From Pelomonas dachongensis (GTDB lineage: Bacteria > Pseudomonadota > Gammaproteobacteria > Burkholderiales > Burkholderiaceae_C): DNA of 64,000 nucleotides. The position numbers were made by a program, and so were the translations under genes. The stretch is from contig NZ_JBIGHY010000001.1 in the NCBI RefSeq assembly GCF_043555865.1, positions 496,001 to 560,000 of the forward strand, read 5' to 3'. A model generated the notes under the pieces. That model worked only from the letters and a program-made list of their open reading frames with translations. It ran no database searches and had not been told where the DNA came from. Shown piece after piece: positions 17,783 through 25,304 of the stretch (position 1 is the first letter of the stretch; each line of letters starts with the position of its first letter).

Positions 17783-19270
17783 TCAGCGCACGGGCGCGGG
17801 ATGCATGGCGAGGCGGCCCAGCGCCTCGCGGGCGCGGCGGCGCGCCTCGGCCAGCCGCGCCGTCAGCCAGCCGACAGCAAACCAGGCGGCCGGGTCGGCG
17901 GCCACCAGGGCCTGGTAGGCCGTGCGGGCCACCACCAGGTCGTTGATCTCGCCCAGCGCCTGCTGCGCCGCGGCCAGCCCACGGCGGTAGGGCTTGAGCC
18001 GGTCCGCCGGCTGCAGCGGCGCGAACAGCTCGAGCGCATAGCGCTGACGCTTCACGCGCTTGCGCAGTTCGTGCAGCGCCTCGTCGTCCAGTTCCTCGAA
18101 GGCCCGGCAGGTGGTGGCCAGCGCGCGGTGCCAGCGGCGCAGCCTGCGGCGGGCCAGGCGCTTCAGCGACAGGTCCGGCGGTGCGTCGTCGTCGCTGAGC
18201 GCGGTGCGCCAGCGCAGCCAGTCCAGCAGCAGGCGCTGCGTGGCGGCCTCGCGCATCAGCGCGGCAGGGTCGGTCGGCGCCATGGGCAGCGGCAGCGGAA
18301 GCGGCGGTGCCCCGGCGCGTGCGAGGTCGGCGGCCACGCCGCTGTCCAGCACGTCGCGGTCGCGCGATTCGCCCAGCGTCGCGAACAGCGCGCGCAGGCC
18401 GTCCACCAGCTCGGGTGGCGGCGCGGCCACGCCGTCGCGGAAGGCGCTCAGCGCGCTGCGCAGCCGGCGGATGGCCACCCGCGCCTGGTGCACGTGCGCA
18501 CCTCGCGCGGTCGGGTCGCCGGCGGCGGGTGAGGCCAAGGCGATGGCGTTGCGGCCCAGGTGGGCCAGGCATTCGTCCAGCACGGCGCCGAACGCTGCGG
18601 TGACGGTGGCGCCCTGGGCGTAGCGCGGTGTGGCCGCCTTGCGCAGCGGCGCGTCGGGAGCGCCCGTGGCCAGCGCGAAGCCGCGCTCGGCCTTGTTGCG
18701 CGGGTCCAGCACGAGGCCGAAGCGCGCACGCCAGCGCTCCGCCAGCGCCAGCAGGGCCAGCGGTGAGCCGGACACCAGCTCGAACTCGACCTCGCGCAGC
18801 CGCAGCTCGCGCCCGCCGGCCTGCACGCGGCCCTCGTCCAGCATGACGTCCACGACGGCACCGCGGGTGCGCACGCGCCGCGTCAGCCGCAGCACGCGGG
18901 TGCTGAAGCAGGGCGTGGGGGCATGGCCTTGCTTGTGCGCGGCCGCCAGCAGCGCCAGCAGCTCGCGGCCGGGCGCAGTGTCGGCATGGGCCTGGGCGTC
19001 GGCATTGGCGTCCGACAGTTCGACCTCGTGCTCGAAGCGCTCCAGCGCACCGGCCCGCGCGGCCTTCAGCGCCTGCACCCAGCGCCCGCCCTCGCGGCGC
19101 AGGCGCCAGGCCAGGCCGGCGCGCGCCAGGTGCAGGTCCGGCGTGTCGAGGTAGATGTCCTGCAGCAGCGTGCGTTGCGCGGTGCCGCGTCCAGTCAGCT
19201 CGACGGCCAGCGCGGCGCGGCGCGCGGCCGGTAGCAGGAACTTCAGCTCGATCTCTACCAGAGCTGTCAA
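17783..19270 (-). CDS. CYTH and CHAD domain-containing protein
   Basis: The 495-residue protein starts with the CYTH signature EIELKF (ExExK) and continues with the acidic/basic tunnel residues of the triphosphate tunnel metalloenzyme fold (LYLDTPDLHLARAGLAWRLRRE-type region). The second half, from about residue 215, is a CHAD domain: alpha-helical with conserved His/Arg/Lys pairs such as HQARVAIRRLRSAL and HELRKRVKRQRYALE. CYTH domains act on inorganic triphosphate or nucleoside triphosphates and CHAD domains bind polyphosphate, so the protein likely works in polyphosphate metabolism. It follows the GST gene by 5 nt, probably in one transcript. Confidence 0.9.
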   Translation of the reverse strand: MTALVEIELKFLLPAARRAALAVELTGRGTAQRTLLQDIYLDTPDLHLARAGLAWRLRREGGRWVQALKAARAGALERFEHEVELSDANADAQAHADTAPGRELLALLAAAHKQGHAPTPCFSTRVLRLTRRVRTRGAVVDVMLDEGRVQAGGRELRLREVEFELVSGSPLALLALAERWRARFGLVLDPRNKAERGFALATGAPDAPLRKAATPRYAQGATVTAAFGAVLDECLAHLGRNAIALASPAAGDPTARGAHVHQARVAIRRLRSALSAFRDGVAAPPPELVDGLRALFATLGESRDRDVLDSGVAADLARAGAPPLPLPLPMAPTDPAALMREAATQRLLLDWLRWRTALSDDDAPPDLSLKRLARRRLRRWHRALATTCRAFEELDDEALHELRKRVKRQRYALELFAPLQPADRLKPYRRGLAAAQQALGEINDLVVARTAYQALVAADPAAWFAVGWLTARLAEARRRAREALGRLAMHPAPVR

Positions 19271-19275
19271 CGGCT

Positions 19276-19941
19276 TCAGCCGGCGCGGTTGGCGGCCAGC
19301 GAGCGTTCCTGGTCGGCCTTGCGGTCGGCGCTCACGCGCAGCGCATGCGGGCGCTCCCCGATCAACTTGGCGTATGGCTTCCAGTCCACGCCGCCGGCGG
19401 CCAGCAGGTCTTCGCCGTAGACGGCCTTGGTCGACATGGCCACCAGCGGCAGGCTGACCCAGCCGGCGCAGTCGGCCAGCGTGAACTGGTCGCCGGCCAG
19501 GTAGGGGCCGAACTTGGCCAGCCGCTTGAAGGCGGCGATATTCTCGGGCAGCACGCGGGCCACGCGCTGCTTGGTGCCGTCGCTGACCTTGCCGCCGAAG
19601 AAGGCCTCAGCGTACAGCTCGCGCGCTACCAGCTCCAGGTGCAGCTCCACGTAGGTGATCAGCTCGCGAACCTTGGCGGCCTGCCAGGAGTCGGCGGGAA
19701 CGAGCCGCGGCGTGTCGGGGTAGGCGGCTTCCAGGTAGTCGACGATGGCTTGGCTTTCACACAGCGCGCCCTGGGGCGTCTTGATGAAAGGCACCTTGCC
19801 CAGCGGCGTGCAGCTCAGCACGGCCTCGTCGTGGGAATGCGTCTTCACGTATTCCTCGGTAAACGGGATGCCCTTCTCCAGCAGGGCCAGCTTGACCTTG
19901 TTGTAGTAGTTGGACAGCGGGATGCCGCAGAGGGTGATCAT
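19276..19941 (-). CDS. Glutathione S-transferase family protein
   Basis: The 221-residue protein has the thioredoxin-like N-domain with PLSNYYNKVKLALLEKG, the cis-Pro segment GKVPFIKT and the glutathione-binding ESQAIVDYL, followed by an all-helical C-domain with FTLADCAG. The expected role is conjugation or thiol handling with glutathione; the substrate is unknown. A leader with TAGACT and an AGGAG ribosome site precedes the ATG. It is the first gene of a two-gene unit with the CYTH/CHAD gene. Confidence 0.88.
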   Translation of the reverse strand: MITLCGIPLSNYYNKVKLALLEKGIPFTEEYVKTHSHDEAVLSCTPLGKVPFIKTPQGALCESQAIVDYLEAAYPDTPRLVPADSWQAAKVRELITYVELHLELVARELYAEAFFGGKVSDGTKQRVARVLPENIAAFKRLAKFGPYLAGDQFTLADCAGWVSLPLVAMSTKAVYGEDLLAAGGVDWKPYAKLIGERPHALRVSADRKADQERSLAANRAG

Positions 19942-20008
19942 GGAAGTCTCCTGGTGTGATGCCGCAGTCTAGGCAGCCCGGATGACAGCACCTGGCGCGC
20001 TGGGGACA

Positions 20009-20920
20009 TCAGCGGTTCACCAGCACGATGCCGGCCGCCAACGCCACCAGCGCGGCCACCAGCCGCGCGCTGATGCTCTCGCCCAGCAGCAGCGCGCCGG
20101 CCAGCAGCCCGAACAACGGCGTGCTCAGCGTGAACACTGCGAGCTTGGTGGCCGCGTAGTGACGGATGAGCCAGAACCAGGCCAGGTAGCTCGCGAAGGA
20201 CACGAGGATGGCCTGGAAGCCGAACAGCCCCAGCAGCCGCGGTGACCAGTGCGTGGGCAGCGGCTCGCGGGCCAGGGCCGCCGCTGCGCACAGCGCCAGC
20301 GCCGACACGCCGAGCTGGTACAGCAGTGTCTTCTCGGCTACGGCCGACGACAGCCGCGTGCCCCGGATCGCCAGCGTCGTGCCGGCCCACAGCAAGGCGG
20401 CGGCAACGCCCAGTGCATCGCCCCACCAAGAGGGTCCGCGGGTATCGCCGTGCGGCGACGAGAAGCCCTCGGCAAACGCGAACGCCACCGCGCCGAAGGC
20501 GAGCGCCAGGCCGGCCCACTGCCGGCCGGCCAGCGTCTCGCCCCGCGCGATGAACGGCATGCCCAGCGCGACGACGAAGGGCGACAGGTAGAGGAACACC
20601 ACCATGCGCGACGCGCTGGTGTATTGCAGGCCCAGGAAGATGCACGCGAACTCGGCCGCGAACAGCAGCCCGGCCAGCAGTCCGCCGCCGAGGCTGCCGT
20701 CGCGCTCGAACAGCCGGATGCCACGCCCCGCTGCCCAGGCCCACACCAGCAGCCCAGCGACCACCGAGCGCAGCCCCGCCTGCCACAGCGGCCCGATCTC
20801 GGTCAGTGCGGCCTTGACGGCCACCTGGTTGATGCCCCACAGCACGCAGCACAGCAGCAGCAGGGCAATGGCGCGGGCGTCGAGCTGGGTCTGGCGGGGT
20901 TGCGGGCTCATGGCCGCCAT
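20009..20920 (-). CDS. DMT superfamily (EamA) permease
   Basis: The 303-residue protein has ten hydrophobic segments forming two EamA repeats (starting CCVLWGINQVAVKAAL and ALLWAGTTLAIRG), typical of drug/metabolite transporters that export small molecules or amino acids. The start could be ATG 20920 or ATG 20911; neither has a clear Shine-Dalgarno sequence. It lies 98 nt downstream of the DUF3052-like gene on the same strand. The substrate is not predictable. Confidence 0.85.
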   Translation of the reverse strand: MAAMSPQPRQTQLDARAIALLLLCCVLWGINQVAVKAALTEIGPLWQAGLRSVVAGLLVWAWAAGRGIRLFERDGSLGGGLLAGLLFAAEFACIFLGLQYTSASRMVVFLYLSPFVVALGMPFIARGETLAGRQWAGLALAFGAVAFAFAEGFSSPHGDTRGPSWWGDALGVAAALLWAGTTLAIRGTRLSSAVAEKTLLYQLGVSALALCAAAALAREPLPTHWSPRLLGLFGFQAILVSFASYLAWFWLIRHYAATKLAVFTLSTPLFGLLAGALLLGESISARLVAALVALAAGIVLVNR

Positions 20921-21018
20921 GCTGCCAGCATGTCGGGTGTGGCCGTCGCTGGGGGCAGCGTCAGGAGCGCCACGCTGCGCGATGCCGACGTGGGCTGAAC
21001 CCGGCCGCAGCCGTTCAC

Positions 21019-21654
21019 TCAGCGGTTGCGCACGCGCTTCTTGGCGGGCGGCTCGCTCAGCACGTAGCGCGTGGCTGTCAACCGCTCCGACACCGCCGTG
21101 GTCTTGTTGTCCACGTAGCCGCGGGCGCGCAGTTCCAGCCGCACGTCCGAGTCCGACGGGTTGGCGCCGGGGCCCTTGGCGTGCACCACCCAGACGGTCT
21201 TGCAGATCATGTCGGCGTGGAAGTCGGCCATGCGCGCCAGTTCGTCGCGCTTGCTGATGACGGCCACCAGCATGCGCGCCTCACGGACATTGGTCGTGAT
21301 GCAGCCGGCCAACGCCTCGGCCAGCGCGGGGTCCAGCGTGCCGACCGTGGGGCCGATCAGCAGCGCCGGACTGGCGGCGCTGACGCCGAGCTTGGCGGCC
21401 AGCGTGGGTGGCGGGGTCTGCAGCTTCTTCAGCCACTTGCCGGCCTCGGGCTCGCCGAGCTGCAGCGTGACGGCGTCATCGCCCGCCTCAAAGCGCAGGG
21501 CGCCGCCTGCTTCGACGCGCAGGTTCTGCAGTGAGGAGATGTCCCACTTGCACTTGAGTTCGCCGCGCAGCACGACGGTGGTGGATTCGAGCAGGGCCGT
21601 CACATCGGCGGCCTGGGTGCCAATCTGGGCGGTACAGCGGGCTTCACGTCCCAT
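21019..21654 (-). CDS. Conserved hypothetical protein, possibly DUF3052-like
   Basis: The 211-residue soluble protein has two parts. The first 90 residues include DVTALLESTTVVLRGELKCKWDI and KWLKKLQ. The second starts with LAAKLGVSAASPALLIG and continues with ARMLVAVISKRDELARM and KTVWVVHAKGPG. The second part resembles the DUF3052 pattern (KLGI...LL, then a line of defence-like WV.WPK segment) but I am unsure of the match. It ends in a basic PAKKRVRNR tail. Its start lies 11 nt inside the end of the rhombosortase gene, so the two are probably co-translated. No function is assigned. Confidence 0.6.
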   Translation of the reverse strand: MGREARCTAQIGTQAADVTALLESTTVVLRGELKCKWDISSLQNLRVEAGGALRFEAGDDAVTLQLGEPEAGKWLKKLQTPPPTLAAKLGVSAASPALLIGPTVGTLDPALAEALAGCITTNVREARMLVAVISKRDELARMADFHADMICKTVWVVHAKGPGANPSDSDVRLELRARGYVDNKTTAVSERLTATRYVLSEPPAKKRVRNR

Positions 21655-22240
21655 GGGGCGTCCTGGTGGGGCTGGATAAGCGCTCCATTGTCAGCGCGCC
21701 GGCGATCAAGCCGGCGCCGGCGCCACAAAGATGCGCGAAAGGTGCCACGGCGAAGTCGAATCCCGGCGTCGCCCGCAGCACCGGCCCCAGCGGCGCTTCG
21801 AGCACCAGCTTGACCAGCAGGCCTGCGGCGATGGCCGAGCCGATGGCGCGTTCGCGCCCCCCGCGCCGTAGCAGGGCCAGCGCGGCGATGGCCGCCAGCG
21901 CATGAAGTTCGCCGGACAGGCCGGCGTAGCGCTGCAGCTCGGGCCGCAGCAGCAGGCCCAGCTGCGTCAGCGGCAGCGCGGCCAGGCCTGCCACCACCTG
22001 CCGCGGGCCCAGCAGGGCGCGCCAGCCCAGCAGCGCCAGCACCGCGCAGCCGGCCAGGTTGGCGGCCAGGTGTGTCGGCGTCCAGTGCACGAAGGCGGCG
22101 CTGACGGCGCGCCACGGCTGCGTGGCCGCCAGTGCGGGCTGCCAGTCCAGCGCCTCGCGCGGCCAGGGCCACGCCAGCAGCGACAGCAGCGCCAGCACGA
22201 GACAAAAGGCGGGCCAGCAGGCGGCGCGGGGCAATGGCAT
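21644..22240 (-). CDS. rrtA: Rhombosortase (rhomboid-family intramembrane protease)
   Basis: This 198-residue membrane protein has six predicted helices and the rhomboid active-site layout: HWTPTHLAANLAG (51-63) in helix 2, the nucleophile Ser109 in AGLSGELHAL, and His170 in PFAHLCGAGAGLI. GLSGxLH is the form typical of rhombosortases, which cut GlyGly-CTERM proteins. A predicted substrate, the S8 protease, is encoded at 15598-17667. The leader is unusual: GATACT sits 6 nt before the ATG with no ribosome site, suggesting a leaderless mRNA. It is divergent from uup and overlaps the next gene on its strand by 11 nt. Confidence 0.85.
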   Translation of the reverse strand: MPLPRAACWPAFCLVLALLSLLAWPWPREALDWQPALAATQPWRAVSAAFVHWTPTHLAANLAGCAVLALLGWRALLGPRQVVAGLAALPLTQLGLLLRPELQRYAGLSGELHALAAIAALALLRRGGRERAIGSAIAAGLLVKLVLEAPLGPVLRATPGFDFAVAPFAHLCGAGAGLIAGALTMERLSSPTRTPHGT

Positions 22241-22246
22241 GGCGGC

Positions 22247-22252
22247 AGTATC
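22247..22252 (-). promoter_or_regulatory. Candidate -10 for rrtA, 6 nt from its ATG
   Basis: Read on the minus strand this is GATACT, followed by GCCGCC and the ATG. Transcription would start at or next to the start codon. No clear -35 was found. Confidence 0.4.
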
Positions 22253-22264
22253 CGGGGCCGATCT

Positions 22265-22293
22265 GGTCGCGCGACCGGGCGGTTCGAACCGCC
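22265..22293. repeat. Two adjacent perfect palindromes between rrtA and uup
   Basis: GGTCGCGCGACC (22265-22276, 12 bp) and GGCGGTTCGAACCGCC (22278-22293, 16 bp) are both perfect palindromes separated by one base. They occupy the middle of the 69-nt divergent spacer and overlap the expected -35 region of both genes. They could be operator sites. The second looks like a tRNA T-arm, but no tRNA body surrounds it. Confidence 0.6.
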
Positions 22294-22297
22294 AGGG

Positions 22298-22303
22298 GAC
22301 AAT
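22298..22303 (+). promoter_or_regulatory. Candidate -10 for uup, 6 nt from its ATG
   Basis: GACAAT is followed by CCGCCG and ATG. An AGGGGA stretch is 15 nt from the start codon, too far for a normal ribosome site. This suggests a leaderless transcript. Confidence 0.4.
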
Positions 22304-22309
22304 CCGCCG

Positions 22310-24199
22310 ATGGCAGTCCTCTCCCTAACCAACGCTCACCTCGCTTTCGGGCACGTCGCACTTCTCGACGGCGCAGGCTTCTCACTCGAAGTCGGCGAGC
22401 GCGTCGGCCTCATCGGTCGCAACGGCACCGGCAAGTCGTCGCTGCTGAAGATCCTCGCCGGGCTGGAAAAGCTCGACGACGGGCTGCTGCAGCAGCAGCA
22501 AGGCCTGACCAACGTCTACGTGCCGCAGGAGCCCGAACTGCGCGGCGATGCGACCATCTTCGACGTCATCAGCGAGGGCGTGGCGGAGCACAAGGCGCTG
22601 CGCGAGCGCTACGAACTCCACGACGAGAACGACGACCTCGCCTGGGTGCAGGAGCGCATCGAGCACATCGGTGCATGGAACTGGGAGCAGCGTGTCGAGG
22701 AGACGCTGCACCGCCTGGGGCTGGATGGCAGCCGTTTGGTCGGCAGCCTGTCCGGCGGCCTGAAGAAGCGTGTCGCCCTGGGCCGCGCGCTGGTCGCCCA
22801 GCCCGACGTGCTGCTGCTGGACGAGCCCACCAACCACCTGGACCTGGACGCCATCACCTGGCTGGAAGGCCTGCTGAACGACTTCAAGGGCTCGCTGCTG
22901 CTGATCACCCATGACCGCGCGTTCCTAGACAACGTCGCCAACCGCATCGTCGAGCTGGACCGTGGCCAGCTGCGCGGCTACCCCGGCAACTACGCCGCCT
23001 TCCAGGCCGCCAAGGCCTACGAGCTGGAGAACGAGGCGCTGTTCAACGCGCGATTCGACAAGCTGCTGGCGCAGGAGGAGATCTGGATCCGCAAGGGCGT
23101 CGAGGCCCGCCGCACGCGTTCCGTGGCGCGCATCCAGCGCCTGGAGGCCATGCGCCTGGCCCACGCCGCGCGGCGCGACGTGCAGGGCAAGGTGCGGCTG
23201 GACATCGACACCGGCGGCGCCAGCGGCAAGATCGTGGCCGAGCTGGAGGACGTGGGCAAGAGCTATGGCGACAGATCCATCGTGCGCGGCTTCACGTCCA
23301 CCATCCTGCGTGGCGACAAGGTCGGCCTGATCGGCCCCAACGGCGCGGGCAAGACGACGCTGCTGAAGATGATCCTCGGCGAACTGCAGCCCGACACCGG
23401 CACCGTGCGCCTGGGCTCGCGCATGACGGTCGCCTACTTCGACCAGATGCGCGACACGCTGAACCTCGACGCGACGCTGGCCGACACCATCAGCCCCGGC
23501 TCGGAGTGGATCGAGATCGGCAACCAGAGGAAGCACGTCAAGAGCTACCTCGGCGACTTCCTGTTCTCGCCGGCGCGCGCCAACTCGCCGGTGCGCACGC
23601 TGTCGGGGGGCGAGCGCAACCGCCTGCTGCTGGCCCGCCTGTTCGCGAGGCCGGCCAATGTGCTGGTGCTGGACGAACCGACCAACGACCTCGACATCGA
23701 GACGCTGGAACTGCTGGAGGAGTTGCTGGCCGAGTACGACGGCACGGTCTTCCTGGTCAGCCACGACCGGCGTTTCCTGGACAACGTCGTCACGTCCACC
23801 ATCGTCTATGAGGGCGAGGCGCGCTGGCGCGAGTACGAGGGCAGTGTGCAGGACTGGCTGACGCAGTCCAAGCGCGCCGCCGCGTTGCAGGCCAAGGCGG
23901 CCCCGGCATCGGCGCCTGCTGCGGCCGCTGTTGCGCCGTCCCCACCGCCGGCCGAGCCCGCCCCGGTCGTCGCCACCAAGCGAAAGCTCAGCTACAAGGA
24001 GCAGCGCGAGCTGGACGAACTGCCCAAGCAGATCGCCGCGCTGGAAGCCGAGCAGACGCAGCTGAATGCGCTGATTGCCGGCACCGAGCTGTACACGCAG
24101 GGCGCCAAGCGGATCGCCGAGGTCACCGACCGCGCCGCGGACATCGACGCCGAGCTGCTGGCGCTGATGGAGCGCTGGGAAGTGCTGGAAGCCAAATGA
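22310..24199 (+). CDS. uup: ABC-F family ATPase Uup
   Basis: The 629-residue cytosolic protein has two ABC ATPase domains without membrane parts. Domain 1 has Walker A GRNGTGKSS, signature LSGGLKKR and Walker B LLLDEPTNHLD; domain 2 has GPNGAGKTT, LSGGERNR and VLDEPTNDLD. A Pro/Ala linker leads to a C-terminal coiled coil (KRKLSYKEQRELDELPKQI...), the DNA-binding tail typical of Uup rather than EttA. Uup acts on ribosomes and branched DNA intermediates. The next gene starts in its stop codon (ATGA). Confidence 0.92.
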   Translation: MAVLSLTNAHLAFGHVALLDGAGFSLEVGERVGLIGRNGTGKSSLLKILAGLEKLDDGLLQQQQGLTNVYVPQEPELRGDATIFDVISEGVAEHKALRERYELHDENDDLAWVQERIEHIGAWNWEQRVEETLHRLGLDGSRLVGSLSGGLKKRVALGRALVAQPDVLLLDEPTNHLDLDAITWLEGLLNDFKGSLLLITHDRAFLDNVANRIVELDRGQLRGYPGNYAAFQAAKAYELENEALFNARFDKLLAQEEIWIRKGVEARRTRSVARIQRLEAMRLAHAARRDVQGKVRLDIDTGGASGKIVAELEDVGKSYGDRSIVRGFTSTILRGDKVGLIGPNGAGKTTLLKMILGELQPDTGTVRLGSRMTVAYFDQMRDTLNLDATLADTISPGSEWIEIGNQRKHVKSYLGDFLFSPARANSPVRTLSGGERNRLLLARLFARPANVLVLDEPTNDLDIETLELLEELLAEYDGTVFLVSHDRRFLDNVVTSTIVYEGEARWREYEGSVQDWLTQSKRAAALQAKAAPASAPAAAAVAPSPPPAEPAPVVATKRKLSYKEQRELDELPKQIAALEAEQTQLNALIAGTELYTQGAKRIAEVTDRAADIDAELLALMERWEVLEAK

Positions 24200-24582
24200 C
24201 GACCACGGCGCTGCAGCAGGAATGGCTGGCGCTGCAAGCGCAGCATGAGCGCTACGAGGCGCTGACGCTGGCGGTCAAGCTGGCCGCCGTCGCCGTGTGT
24301 GTCGTGGTGCCGGACAGCGTGCTGGCGCTCGGCCTGATCGCGCTGCTGTGGCTGCAGGAGGGCGTGCTGAAGACCTTCCAGGGGCGGCTCGGTGACCGGC
24401 TGCTGGTGGTGGAGGCTGGCGTGAAGGCCGGCGCGGCGGCCTTGCCCATGCAGCTGCATAGCGACTGGCTGTTGGGCAGGCCGCGTGGCGCGGGGTTGCT
24501 GGCGCAGTACCTGAAGAGCGCGCTGCGCCCGACGGTGGCGCTGCCTTATCCGCTGCTGATGGCGCTGACCGTGGCCTGTTAA
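24196..24582 (+). CDS. Small membrane protein of unknown function
   Basis: The 128-residue protein has an N-terminal amphipathic part, two adjacent hydrophobic segments (LAVKLAAVAVCVVV and LALGLIALLWL) and a hydrophobic C-terminal end. I do not recognise the family. The 4-nt overlap with uup suggests co-translation. Its TAA stop overlaps the stop of the receiver protein gene on the other strand (TTAA). Confidence 0.6.
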   Translation: MTTTALQQEWLALQAQHERYEALTLAVKLAAVAVCVVVPDSVLALGLIALLWLQEGVLKTFQGRLGDRLLVVEAGVKAGAAALPMQLHSDWLLGRPRGAGLLAQYLKSALRPTVALPYPLLMALTVAC

Positions 24583-25172
24583 GCCGGCTGCAGCTTCTCG
24601 ACCGGCACCAGCGTCGTCTGCCCCTTGAGCTGCACGACGGTTTCGCCGTGGCGGTGAACCACGTGCTGGGCCACGTGCACGGCGCCCTGGTAGCGCACCT
24701 TGTCGCCGGGTTTGACGACCGGCGTGGGCGGCAGCGGCGGCAGCACCGGTCGCGTAACTGGGCGCGGTGCCCGCGTCGGGACCGGGTGTCGCAGCAGTTC
24801 CAGCGTGCGCACCATCTCGGCCTTGAACTGCTCCGCGGTGAAAGGCTTTTTCAGCAGGAAATGCGCGCTCAGCGCGCGGGCCTCGGTTTGTTGTTCGGGA
24901 GTGGCGTCGAAGCTCAGCAAGGCCAGGCGCAGGCCCGGTAGCGAGTCGTGCAGGCGCTGGTACAGCTGCACGCCGGTCAGCGGCGATTTTGCAAACCAGT
25001 CCGTGATCAACAGGCCGGGCTTGAACACCAGGCCCTGGGCCAGCGCCGAGTCGGTGTCTGCGCAGCACAGGACTTGGTCGTTGTGGAATCCATGACCCTG
25101 CAGCAACTGGCGCGCAAAGGTCTGCACGCCGGGCAGGGCGTCGACGACGAGGAACTTCAGGGAATCGCTCAT
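24579..25172 (-). CDS. Atypical response-regulator receiver protein with C-terminal SH3-like tail
   Basis: The 197-residue product has a receiver domain: strand 1 FLVVDAL, phosphoacceptor Asp58 in LLITDWF, Ser in LALLSFDA and Lys in LLKKPF. Strand 1 keeps only one of the two usual metal-binding acidic residues (D11, followed by Ala). A proline-rich linker (VLPPLPPTPV) leads to a 45-residue beta-rich end (VKPGDKVRYQGAVHVAQHV...TTLVPVEKL) that looks like a KOW/SH3-like barrel; there is no DNA-binding domain. ATG 25172 is preferred over an upstream non-ATG extension. No kinase gene adjoins it. Confidence 0.7.
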   Translation of the reverse strand: MSDSLKFLVVDALPGVQTFARQLLQGHGFHNDQVLCCADTDSALAQGLVFKPGLLITDWFAKSPLTGVQLYQRLHDSLPGLRLALLSFDATPEQQTEARALSAHFLLKKPFTAEQFKAEMVRTLELLRHPVPTRAPRPVTRPVLPPLPPTPVVKPGDKVRYQGAVHVAQHVVHRHGETVVQLKGQTTLVPVEKLQPA

Positions 25173-25234
25173 GGCTGCGTACAGGCGCAAGGTTGAGGGC
25201 GGCGCGAAGCGGCCGGATTGTGAGGGTGGTCAGC

Positions 25235-25251
25235 TTGCTGAAAGCCAGCAA
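25235..25251. repeat. Short inverted repeat upstream of the receiver gene
   Basis: TTGCTG and CAGCAA form a perfect 6-bp stem with a 5-nt loop in the 132-nt space between the receiver start and the MocR gene end. There is no T-run, so it is more likely structural or an operator than a terminator. Confidence 0.3.
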
Positions 25252-25304
25252 CTCCCGCGCAGCGAGAACTTTGTGGCGTTCCCCAGGGTAGTTACTGAGG
25301 GCCG

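Noticed and set aside
22278..22293. GGCGGTTCGAACCGCC resembles a tRNA T-arm
   Set aside because: The flanks do not form a cloverleaf and the sequence lies between two divergent start codons; kept as a palindrome only.
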